From assembly GCA_013299045.1 (NCBI GenBank), contig JAAFJX010000009.1, positions 1-64,000 of the forward strand: a stretch of 64,000 nt of DNA, read 5' to 3'. This document shows positions 18,570 to 25,842 of the stretch, piece by piece. The translations under genes and the position numbers were made by a program. The DNA is from Cytophagales bacterium (GTDB lineage: Bacteria > Bacteroidota > Bacteroidia > Cytophagales > Bernardetiaceae). The notes under the pieces were generated by a model. It did no database searches and had not been told where the DNA came from. It saw only the letters and a program-made list of their open reading frames with translations. Position 1 is the first letter of the stretch. Every line of letters starts with the position of its first letter.

Positions 18570-21500
18570 TTAAAGTTCTAGCCTTGCACCAAAAATAAGA
18601 ATATCGTCTACTTGTCTATGTTGTTTGACAGTCCAGTCTTGAAGTGTTTTTTCTAAAATATTGTGTTGTATGGCTGCTGGCTGGCTGGCAATATTCTCCA
18701 AAAGTCGTCTGAAGTTTCGAGACATAAACTTGCGTCCTTTTTCGCCACCAAACTGGTCTTGATAGCCATCTGAATACAGGAAGAACACTGTTGGCTGGTT
18801 GAGGTCAATCGTATTCAAAATAAAATCTTGTCGTTTTTGCTCCACGCCGCCTAGCCCCCAGCGGTCGCCACGGACAGAACGACCAACACCGTCTTGAACC
18901 AGAAATAAATCATTGTTTGCACCAGCAAAAAAGAGCTTTTTGTGTGTTTTGTCTATCAATAAAATGCCTATGTCCATGCCGTCGCGGCTGAGCGTTTCCT
19001 CTTGGCGCAAGGAGCGCACAATTTCGGCACTCATACGGACAAGGATTTTATTTGGTTCAAAAATTTCTTCTTGAATGATAATTTCATAGAGGAGTTGATT
19101 GCCTATCATGGACATAAACGCGCCAGGGACACCGTGCCCCGTGCAATCCGAAACAACCAGAATACTCAGCTCGCGGCCATCTAGGCGGGCTATGTTGGCT
19201 TGGGTGAGGTCTGCAAACCAATAAAAGTCGCCCGAAACAATATCCCTTGGTTTGTAAAAGACAAAAAAGTCATCTAGCACCTGTGCAATGCGTTCCGTAA
19301 AAGGCAACATGGCGCGTTGTATGCGCTGGGCATAAAGTATGCTGGCGGTTATGTCTTGGTTCTTTTGGTTAATGAGCAGGCTTTTTTCAACAATTTCTAG
19401 ATTAGCTTGTTTGAGATTTTCGGCCTGAATCAAAATTTCTTCTTTCTGTTGCTCCAGCTCGGTATTTTTGAGCAAGATATGTTGATTTTGTAGGCGTACC
19501 TCTGCTGTTTTTTCATTGACGATGCGCTCTAAGTCTAGCTGGCGTTGCTTGAGAGAGGCGGTTCTAGCGCGAAATATGGCCAAAATGATGCCTATGAAGA
19601 GGCAAAGCCCAAGGGCTTGTACCCACCAGAGTCTGTACCAAGGCGGGCTTACTGTGAACTCATAGCGTATGGGCTGTGTCCAGTCGCCGTTATGATGACG
19701 TGCGCGAACTTTAAAAACATAAGCTCCGTGAGGCAGATTAGGGTAAGAGGCTTCTGTTTTTTGGCTTTCAGGCGACCATTCCGCATCTATACCCTCAAGT
19801 TGCCATTGTAACAAAACCTTTTCGGGGGTTTTGTAATGCACCGCCTCAAAATCAAAAGAAATATGGTTATAAGCATAGGGCAGTTTTAAAAATTGAGGAA
19901 TTTTGAGCCACGGAATTAGCCCTTGATGAAATTCTTTGTAAACATCAGAAAGCCAATCTATTGGTTTGAAAAATAGACGAATATTGGTAATGGCGACTTT
20001 CGGGGCTTCTATTTTTTGGGAGAGCAATGCAGGGTCGCAACGAAAAGCCCCTGCAATAGTTCCGAACCATATACTGCCGTCTTTGTCTTTGTAAATGGCC
20101 GCCCCATTCGTTTCGTTGGTCAGGAAGCCATCTGCCTTGTCATAATGCCTGATGTTCAAAATTTGGCTTTTTTCGTCCAAAACGATATGATTGATACCAT
20201 TTTGTGTGCCTATCCAGAGGTTTCCTTGTTCATCAGAAATAACAGAATAAAGAATATCCGACTCAATTTTTGAGTTGCTCGTATTGAACTGCTCAAAACG
20301 TTCGCCATTCAAACGGTGTAAACCACCACCATAAGTTGCTACCCAAAGCGTGCCATTTTTGTCCTCGCTAATGCTTATGCAAATGCAGTTCAATATACCA
20401 GAATTTTCAGCATAAATCTTGGTATCATTGCCATTTCGGCAAATAAGGCCATTGTTCGTTCCTATCCACAAGCGGCCTTTGGTATCGTGCAACAAAGAGT
20501 GAATGACATTGGCTTTGCTTTTGCCATTTGCCACATTAAAGACCTCTTGTTCAGCGCCTGATTTTCTAAAAAGGCCAACTCCCCATGTACCTAACCAATA
20601 GTCTTTGTCTATATTTTTGACAAAAGAGACAGCAGCACCTGCTGGCAGATTAGGCATTAGTTCCTGTGTAACGTTGCTTAATTGTCCATTTTTATATGCA
20701 AAAATACCAGCACCTCCCATGGTAGAGAGATAAATACGGCCATTCGCATCTTCTGAAATGTGTTTGACCATCGCAATATTAGGATTGTCCTTTAAAAAGC
20801 GTTCTTCTGTGCCGTTGGGGTTTCGTTTAATGGCTGAGCCGAGTGTTCCCACCCAAAAATTATCTTCCCTATCTCTGGCAAAAGCGCGCACGGCATCATT
20901 GGGCCAGAACTGCTGAATACCAGCACCGGAATAGCGCAAAATGCCGCGCCCACTCGTTCCAAACCAAATGTTGCCGTCTTTATCGCCTGTTATGCAGCGT
21001 GTTGTTACAATAAACCGATTGCTGACATTGCTTTCATTCAAAGCAGTAAAACTGCCTTTTTCATAGATATAAACCCCTGTAGAGCGCGCCGTTGCAATCC
21101 AAATTTTTCCATCTACAGCTTCCCAAAAAGGTTTATAGCCACCAAAATTATTGACCAAACCCTCCGGAACTTCCAACTTCCTGAGTTGATTGTCTTTGAG
21201 CAAGTAGCAGATTCCATTGCTCTGAAGCCAGAGTGTGCCGTCTTTCTGTTCGAACAAAACAGCAAAACCTTGGGCTAGTTCTTTAAAACGCTCGCCCAAA
21301 GTTACACGCTCAAGCCTGTTTTTATGCAAAAAATAAGACTCTTGCGCCGAAACAAACAAATAAAGACGGCCATTTTGCAGTTCGGAAGAAAAAGTGATAG
21401 GCTTGTTTTCTAGTTCCTTGAAGCGTGTTTCTGGATTAAATTGTTCATTTTCAAAACGTTTTAGTACGCCTGTAACGAAGTCAATAAGCCATATATTTTG

Positions 21501-21902
21501 GGCATCGTCCTGATAAAGAGCATTGAACCCATTGACAGAAAGCCCCTTTTCGCTGCCATAAGATTTAAAGTTCAGACCGTCATAACAGGCAATCCCCAAG
21601 AAAGTATTTATCCAAAGTCTATCTTGTTTGTCTTGAAATTCGGGTCTTGTTTGGTTACTTGGCAAACCATTCTTGGTATCCAAAACTTCAAAACCATTGC
21701 CTCTGAACCTGACCAAACCACCACCGTTCGTGCCGCCCCAAAGGTAGCCGCGCTTATCTACAAAAACTGACCATAACTCGGATTGTGGCAAGCCTTGCTC
21801 TGTACCATAAGTGCCTAAAAACAAACGCTGTGCAAAACTAATTTCAGCGCTCAGACAAAGCGCCAAACAAACAAAATACCATGATAAACCTATTTTTCTC
21901 AT
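18570..21902 (-). CDS. Propeller sensor with SpoIIE-type PP2C phosphatase output
   Basis: The ~1110-residue protein has a signal peptide (MRKIGLSW...AEISFAQ). At least thirteen two-component-regulator-propeller repeats (LWxGTNGGGLxRF type, e.g. LWGGTNGGGLVRF, IWFGTSGRGILRY, LWIGTNNGLICRN) fill roughly residues 25-650, enough for two seven-bladed beta-propellers. They are followed by a Y_Y_Y Ig-like domain (~680-745), one membrane helix (~752-775), a ~100-residue coiled coil and a SpoIIE/PP2C Ser/Thr phosphatase (~874-1105: DIVSGDFYWF, VVSDCTGHGVPGAFMS, LYSDGYQDQFGG). The output is a phosphatase instead of the usual histidine kinase; likely targets are anti-sigma-factor antagonists or similar phosphoproteins (family knowledge). 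ATG 21902 starts the signal peptide; a TTG 36 bases upstream is less likely. Confidence 0.9.
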   Translation of the reverse strand: MRKIGLSWYFVCLALCLSAEISFAQRLFLGTYGTEQGLPQSELWSVFVDKRGYLWGGTNGGGLVRFRGNGFEVLDTKNGLPSNQTRPEFQDKQDRLWINTFLGIACYDGLNFKSYGSEKGLSVNGFNALYQDDAQNIWLIDFVTGVLKRFENEQFNPETRFKELENKPITFSSELQNGRLYLFVSAQESYFLHKNRLERVTLGERFKELAQGFAVLFEQKDGTLWLQSNGICYLLKDNQLRKLEVPEGLVNNFGGYKPFWEAVDGKIWIATARSTGVYIYEKGSFTALNESNVSNRFIVTTRCITGDKDGNIWFGTSGRGILRYSGAGIQQFWPNDAVRAFARDREDNFWVGTLGSAIKRNPNGTEERFLKDNPNIAMVKHISEDANGRIYLSTMGGAGIFAYKNGQLSNVTQELMPNLPAGAAVSFVKNIDKDYWLGTWGVGLFRKSGAEQEVFNVANGKSKANVIHSLLHDTKGRLWIGTNNGLICRNGNDTKIYAENSGILNCICISISEDKNGTLWVATYGGGLHRLNGERFEQFNTSNSKIESDILYSVISDEQGNLWIGTQNGINHIVLDEKSQILNIRHYDKADGFLTNETNGAAIYKDKDGSIWFGTIAGAFRCDPALLSQKIEAPKVAITNIRLFFKPIDWLSDVYKEFHQGLIPWLKIPQFLKLPYAYNHISFDFEAVHYKTPEKVLLQWQLEGIDAEWSPESQKTEASYPNLPHGAYVFKVRARHHNGDWTQPIRYEFTVSPPWYRLWWVQALGLCLFIGIILAIFRARTASLKQRQLDLERIVNEKTAEVRLQNQHILLKNTELEQQKEEILIQAENLKQANLEIVEKSLLINQKNQDITASILYAQRIQRAMLPFTERIAQVLDDFFVFYKPRDIVSGDFYWFADLTQANIARLDGRELSILVVSDCTGHGVPGAFMSMIGNQLLYEIIIQEEIFEPNKILVRMSAEIVRSLRQEETLSRDGMDIGILLIDKTHKKLFFAGANNDLFLVQDGVGRSVRGDRWGLGGVEQKRQDFILNTIDLNQPTVFFLYSDGYQDQFGGEKGRKFMSRNFRRLLENIASQPAAIQHNILEKTLQDWTVKQHRQVDDILIFGARLEL

Positions 21903-21975
21903 AGATTGGGAACTACATTTTTGGCAAACAGGCGGCAACGGTGTAGAATTATGGGGCTGATTATTCGAATAGCAT

Positions 21976-21983
21976 CAAAAGTA
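21976..21983 (-). promoter_or_regulatory. Bacteroidota -7 element (TACTTTTG)
   Basis: Minus-strand TAnnTTTG, 74 bases upstream of the ATG of the propeller-SpoIIE gene. Confidence 0.5.
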
Positions 21984-22190
21984 TTGGGCAATTTAATACA
22001 AGGATTCTTCAAAGTCAAATTAATGAAGCCCAAACGCAATATTTTTTTCAGACCTCTTAATAAGTTGCCGAGTATTATGGACTTGGTTTTGACAGACGGC
22101 AGGCATAACAACTATCAGTCATTAAGCCGAAAGTTGAGCAACAAAAAAACTGAGTGTTGAAGTGGCATTTTTTTTGCTTTCCTCTTAATT

Positions 22191-22700
22191 TTAGTCTGAG
22201 TGCTCTTTGAGGAGTTGTTCTATTTTTTTAAAAAGTGTTTTTTGACTGAGCTCCCCACTAAAAAAAGTTTTTTCTTGACGGTCTGCCGACACCAGAAGCG
22301 TGGCGGGTATGGCACCGTCCCAGTCGGAAGATACGAGGGGCATCCAGTCGTTGTAGTTGAGGTCGCGCATAAGCCAAACTTCTGTATGAATGCCCTTGCG
22401 TTGTAAAAAAGGCACTAACTTGGTCTCTAAATCTGTATCAAAATCCAAAGAAATGAGTATAACGTGCACGTTGCGGGCAGAATAAGCGGAGTCAGCAGCC
22501 AGAAAATAAGGCAATTCTCGCACACAGGGCTTGCACCAAGTAGCCCAGAAGTTGATAACTAAATGCTTATTGCTAGGTTGTTTGAGAAGTTCCGCAAGTT
22601 GATTTTTGTTGGCCAGAATCGGTTTGCTTTGGGCAATAGCTCTTGTAAAAGCACTCATTGATAAAAAAGTAGCGACAAGAATTAGAATTTTGACAGGCAT
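22191..22700 (-). CDS. TlpA/ResA-like thiol-disulfide oxidoreductase
   Basis: The 169-residue secreted thioredoxin-fold protein has an N-terminal signal peptide (ending AIAQ) and the redox motif WCKPC (Cys56, Cys59) inside NFWATWCKPCVRELPYF, followed by the cis-Pro region GAIPATLLV. It probably works in the periplasm or on the outer face of a membrane to reduce or isomerise disulfides; several T9SS cargo proteins in this window carry cysteine pairs. It is the third gene of a tight row with the response regulator and the sensor kinase (16-base gap to the kinase), so it is probably cotranscribed with them. Confidence 0.88.
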   Translation of the reverse strand: MPVKILILVATFLSMSAFTRAIAQSKPILANKNQLAELLKQPSNKHLVINFWATWCKPCVRELPYFLAADSAYSARNVHVILISLDFDTDLETKLVPFLQRKGIHTEVWLMRDLNYNDWMPLVSSDWDGAIPATLLVSADRQEKTFFSGELSQKTLFKKIEQLLKEHSD

Positions 22701-22716
22701 TTTTTTGTAATTAGAT

Positions 22717-23814
22717 TTAATCTTCTTGGCTCTCTGCCTCCAAGTGTTTGGGTAGCTTAAAACTGAAGGTAGTTCCTAAACCGACTTGACTAGAAACATT
22801 AATTTTGGAATTGTGCTTTTCTAAAATATGTTTGGTAATAGCAAGCCCCAAGCCAGTTCCGCCTTGCATCTTGGAGCGGCTCTTATCCACCCTATAGAAG
22901 CGCTCAAAAATCCTGCCTAAATGCTCGGGGTTAATGCCTTGCCCGTCGTCGCGGACTGTAATCTTAACAGCATTTTCATTGGCTTTAAGCTCCAGCCAAA
23001 CAGTTCCGCCCTCTCTGCCATATTTTATGCCGTTAATAACCAAGTTAATCAAAACTTGCTTAATGCGCTGCTCGTCTGCCCATACATTAAAAGGCATATC
23101 TCCATCTGTTTTTCGGGCTTTCAGCACTAGTTTACACTGTATGCTGCGCTTTTCGGCATGGTTTTCTAGTTGTTCAATGACATCTTTTCCTAACTCGTGC
23201 AAGTTAAAAATATCCGGCATCATGGTAATAGCACCTGACTCAATCTGTGAAAGCGTAAGCAAGTCTTTAACCAGGCGCGTCAGAGAATCTAAATTTTTGG
23301 CAGCTTTTTCCAGGAAAGTCATACGTACGGTTTCGTCTTCCATCGCGCCGTCTATGAGCGTATGAATAAAGCCCTGCGCAGCAAACAACGGCGTTTTAAG
23401 CTCGTGCGATACATCTGCAATAAATTCGCGACGGTACTGCTCTAGTTTTTTGAGTTTGTCTATTTCGTGTAATTTTTCGGTGGTATAAGCCGTTATTTCT
23501 TCGTTTACTTGCCTAATGGGGTTCGTAAAAAAGCCGACAGCATGGCTAACGTCAGGGCTATTTATTTGAAAATCAGCGGTGGCATAGTCGCGCTTTTTAA
23601 TTTTGCTAAACTTATTGTAAATGCTATTGACTTCCCTAAAAATAAGAAATTCAAAAGTAACAAAGGTCAGGACAAAGCAAGCCCCAAAGGATAATATCCC
23701 ACTCAAAAAGACGGCTAGCTGAGGTGTACCACTCACCAAAGACAAGAAAGCTGCCGTAATGAGCGATACGGACGTAGCGAGCAGAAGTGCCACCGCTTTG
23801 GCGTTTACAAACAT
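22717..23814 (-). CDS. PhoR-like sensor histidine kinase
   Basis: The 365-residue inner-membrane kinase has two membrane helices (about residues 6-28 and 33-56) with only a few residues between them, so there is almost no periplasmic sensor domain. A cytoplasmic linker leads to the HisKA domain with phospho-acceptor His137 in FIADVSHELKTPLF. The HATPase domain has the N box (NLVINGIKYG), G1 (DDGQGI), F box (FERFYRVDKSRS) and G2 (GTGLGLAI). The short sensor region resembles PhoR/WalK-type kinases. It lies 12 bases behind the response regulator gene, its obvious partner. Phosphate sensing is not shown by the sequence. Confidence 0.92.
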   Translation of the reverse strand: MFVNAKAVALLLATSVSLITAAFLSLVSGTPQLAVFLSGILSFGACFVLTFVTFEFLIFREVNSIYNKFSKIKKRDYATADFQINSPDVSHAVGFFTNPIRQVNEEITAYTTEKLHEIDKLKKLEQYRREFIADVSHELKTPLFAAQGFIHTLIDGAMEDETVRMTFLEKAAKNLDSLTRLVKDLLTLSQIESGAITMMPDIFNLHELGKDVIEQLENHAEKRSIQCKLVLKARKTDGDMPFNVWADEQRIKQVLINLVINGIKYGREGGTVWLELKANENAVKITVRDDGQGINPEHLGRIFERFYRVDKSRSKMQGGTGLGLAITKHILEKHNSKINVSSQVGLGTTFSFKLPKHLEAESQED

Positions 23815-23826
23815 GGCTTAAACGGA

Positions 23827-24531
23827 TTAAGTATTAGGAGTTTCAAACTTATAGCCTACGCCTTTGACGGTTTTTATAAAACCTTCACCAATTTTTTCGC
23901 GTATGCGCCTTATGTGTACGTCCACAGTACGCGCCAATACGTAAACATCAGTCCCCCAGATGTTTATAAGTATATCTTCGCGGCTAAATACACGATTGGG
24001 GTGCAATGCCAAAAAGCATATCAGCTCAAATTCTTTTTTGGGTAGGGCAAGTGCCTGACCGTCCAGATAGAAAGTATAGCTGGCGCGGTCTATAACAAAA
24101 TTTGCAATCTTGATAACCTCTTGGTTAGAAGAACTTGGTGCGTCTTTCTTGGTTTCTCGCCTAAAAAGGGCATTGAGGCGGCTAAGCAAGGCACGTGGCT
24201 TAATAGGCTTTGTGATATAGTCGTCTGCACCTACTTCAAAAGCCGCTACCTCAGAATATTCTTCGGCTCTGGCCGTAAGAAAGATGATGTAAGTATCGTT
24301 CAACTCCTGGATAGTACGCATCTGGCGGCAGGCTTCTACGCCGTCCAAATGTGGCATCATGATGTCCATAAGCACAAGATGTGGCAGGAATTTTTTGGCT
24401 TCCTCTAAGGCTTGTAGGCCGTCCGCAGCTGTTCGGACGTTGTAACCTTCTTTTTTTAGATTGTATTGTAAGAGTTCCAGAATGTCAGGTTCATCATCAA
24501 CAATCAGTATTCTATGCCCAGTGGCTTCCAT
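23827..24531 (-). CDS. OmpR/PhoB-family response regulator
   Basis: The 234-residue transcription factor has an N-terminal receiver with the acidic pocket (Asp12, Asp13), phospho-acceptor Asp56 in VLMDIMMPHLDG, the switch residue in FLTARAEE and Lys in DYITKPIKPR. The C-terminal winged helix (about residues 137-230) shows LPKKEFELICFLALHPNRVF and RTVDVHIRRIREKIG. It is the first gene of an operon with the sensor kinase and TlpA-like protein and has its own -7 element. The target genes are unknown; in Bacteroidota this pair is close to PhoB/PhoR and WalR/WalK. Confidence 0.94.
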   Translation of the reverse strand: MEATGHRILIVDDEPDILELLQYNLKKEGYNVRTAADGLQALEEAKKFLPHLVLMDIMMPHLDGVEACRQMRTIQELNDTYIIFLTARAEEYSEVAAFEVGADDYITKPIKPRALLSRLNALFRRETKKDAPSSSNQEVIKIANFVIDRASYTFYLDGQALALPKKEFELICFLALHPNRVFSREDILINIWGTDVYVLARTVDVHIRRIREKIGEGFIKTVKGVGYKFETPNT

Positions 24532-24850
24532 ATAGCACTTTTTAAGTTAATATATTGCGCAAAAGTACAATTTTGTTGGCGCTTATTGGTTGAATTTGAA
24601 TGAATTTTTGATGAAAAAATGAATACTTTGTTAAAGCCCGTGTAAGCTATAAGACGCTTTCTTTTAACATAGCCAAAATGACAAAGAAGCCATGTTTGGC
24701 CAAACACGAAAGTTAGACCGCCTTATGCCTATGCAAAATACGAACAGACGGGTTACCTTTTAAGTCGGTTGCGGCATTAGTCTGCAAACAAGCACAATGA
24801 TTATCTTTTGTTAAAAACAAGTATTTGCAATAACTCTTAAAACCAGCACC
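24532..24850. other. Divergent intergenic region between response regulator and gldN
   Basis: It contains the minus-strand -7 element at 24560-24567. On the plus side the sequence before gldN is AT-rich and has only a near-match (TATTTGC about 30 bases upstream of the ATG). No ORF or repeat was recognised. Confidence 0.5.
24560..24567 (-). promoter_or_regulatory. Bacteroidota -7 element (TACTTTTG) of the two-component operon
   Basis: Minus-strand TAnnTTTG, 29 bases upstream of the response regulator ATG. Confidence 0.6.
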
Positions 24851-25708
24851 ATGAAAACTCATCTCTTAGTAGCCTCTCTGTTTACGGCGCTTCTTATTTC
24901 GCAAACAGCCTATTCTCAGGAATTTATAGATTTTAACGACGGTTACAATCATCATTCTGTTAGGCCAGTACAAGAGCCGCACATCATGTACAAAAAAACA
25001 CTTTGGTACAGAATGTCTTTGAAAGAAAAGCAAAACAAACCCTTATTTGCTAAGAATAACGAACTCTCGCGCTTAATCATTGAAGCGGCTAAACTAGGCA
25101 TTATTCGTCCTTATGAAAACGACTCTTTACAAACGCGCAAAAGCAATGAAAGGTTTTTAGAGGCCCTCAAAATACCGAGCAGCGAGCCTACTCTCAATCC
25201 AGAAGAGCTAGAAATGGGCTTTCCCTTGAATGACAACGAAGACGAAGATTGGGGTACGGACGGTTCTGGAGCGCCTATCGTCAATGAGTATTTTATGACA
25301 GATTACTACATGATGGAAATTCGTGAGGATATGCTGTTTGATAAAAAACGTTCCCGAATGATTCACGACCTTCAAGCCATTACGCTTATTCTGCCTGCCG
25401 AGAGAGATGTATCTGGCAAAGGGATTGAAATACCCATAGCCTCTTTCAGCTACAAAGAACTCTGCCAAAACCTCTTTAGAGATAACCCTAACGCCAGGTG
25501 GTATAGCGACGTGAATCAACGCAGCCACTTGAACCTCGAAAAAGCATTTGATTTGCGCCTTTTTGCAGCAAGAGTAGCCAAATATGGCAATGGAGATGAC
25601 CGTTCAATAAGCGACTTGAGCCAGAATAATGAAATGGGCGCACTCATAGAAAGCCAGCGTTATGAGCATGAGCTGGCAGAGTATGAGAGTAATCTCTGGG
25701 AGAACTAA
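24851..25708 (+). CDS. gldN: Gliding motility / T9SS protein GldN (PorN-like)
   Basis: The 285-residue periplasmic protein has a signal peptide (ending QTAYSQ). Typical GldN landmarks are present: KKTLWYRMSLKEKQNKPLF near the N-terminus, SFSYKELCQNLFRDNPNARW in the middle, KAFDLRLFAARVAKY, and the C-terminal EHELAEYESNLWEN. GldN/PorN forms the periplasmic ring of the type IX secretion machine with GldK/PorK and is needed for secretion and gliding. Unlike the usual gldK-gldL-gldM-gldN order, it stands alone here, between the two-component operon and a TonB receptor, with its own terminator. It may be a relocated single copy or a second paralogue. Confidence 0.85.
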   Translation: MKTHLLVASLFTALLISQTAYSQEFIDFNDGYNHHSVRPVQEPHIMYKKTLWYRMSLKEKQNKPLFAKNNELSRLIIEAAKLGIIRPYENDSLQTRKSNERFLEALKIPSSEPTLNPEELEMGFPLNDNEDEDWGTDGSGAPIVNEYFMTDYYMMEIREDMLFDKKRSRMIHDLQAITLILPAERDVSGKGIEIPIASFSYKELCQNLFRDNPNARWYSDVNQRSHLNLEKAFDLRLFAARVAKYGNGDDRSISDLSQNNEMGALIESQRYEHELAEYESNLWEN

Positions 25709-25730
25709 AAGTTTTTTTACTAAAAACGAA

Positions 25731-25768
25731 ATAAAACCATCTGTGCAAGCAAATGGTTTTGTTTTTTT
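25731..25768 (+). terminator. Intrinsic terminator of gldN
   Basis: A 10-bp stem (25731-25740 with 25753-25762, one G-U) is followed by a T7 run. Confidence 0.75.
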
Positions 25769-25786
25769 GTGTGTTAAAGAGCAGCA

Positions 25787-25803
25787 ATTTGTATAAAAAA
25801 AAG
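25787..25803 (+). promoter_or_regulatory. Recurrent TTTGTATAAAAAAAA motif
   Basis: Second copy of the T/A-tract motif, directly upstream of the -7 element of the TonB receptor gene. Confidence 0.3.
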
Positions 25804-25811
25804 TATTTTTG
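25804..25811 (+). promoter_or_regulatory. Bacteroidota -7 element (TATTTTTG)
   Basis: Plus-strand TAnnTTTG, 32 bases upstream of the chosen ATG at 25843. Its position also argues against a farther upstream start for the gene. Confidence 0.6.
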
Positions 25812-25842
25812 CAGACGTTATACGCACAATTCTCAAAAAACT

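Noticed and set aside
21906-22160. 84-codon plus-strand ORF between the tlpA-like gene and the propeller gene
   Set aside because: No recognisable family, overlaps the 5' end and promoter of the propeller gene, and a similar-length ORF is open on the opposite strand.
25753-25842. N-terminal extension of the TonB receptor from ATG 25753
   Set aside because: This ATG lies in the right arm of the gldN terminator and upstream of the -7 element; the signal peptide begins at 25843.
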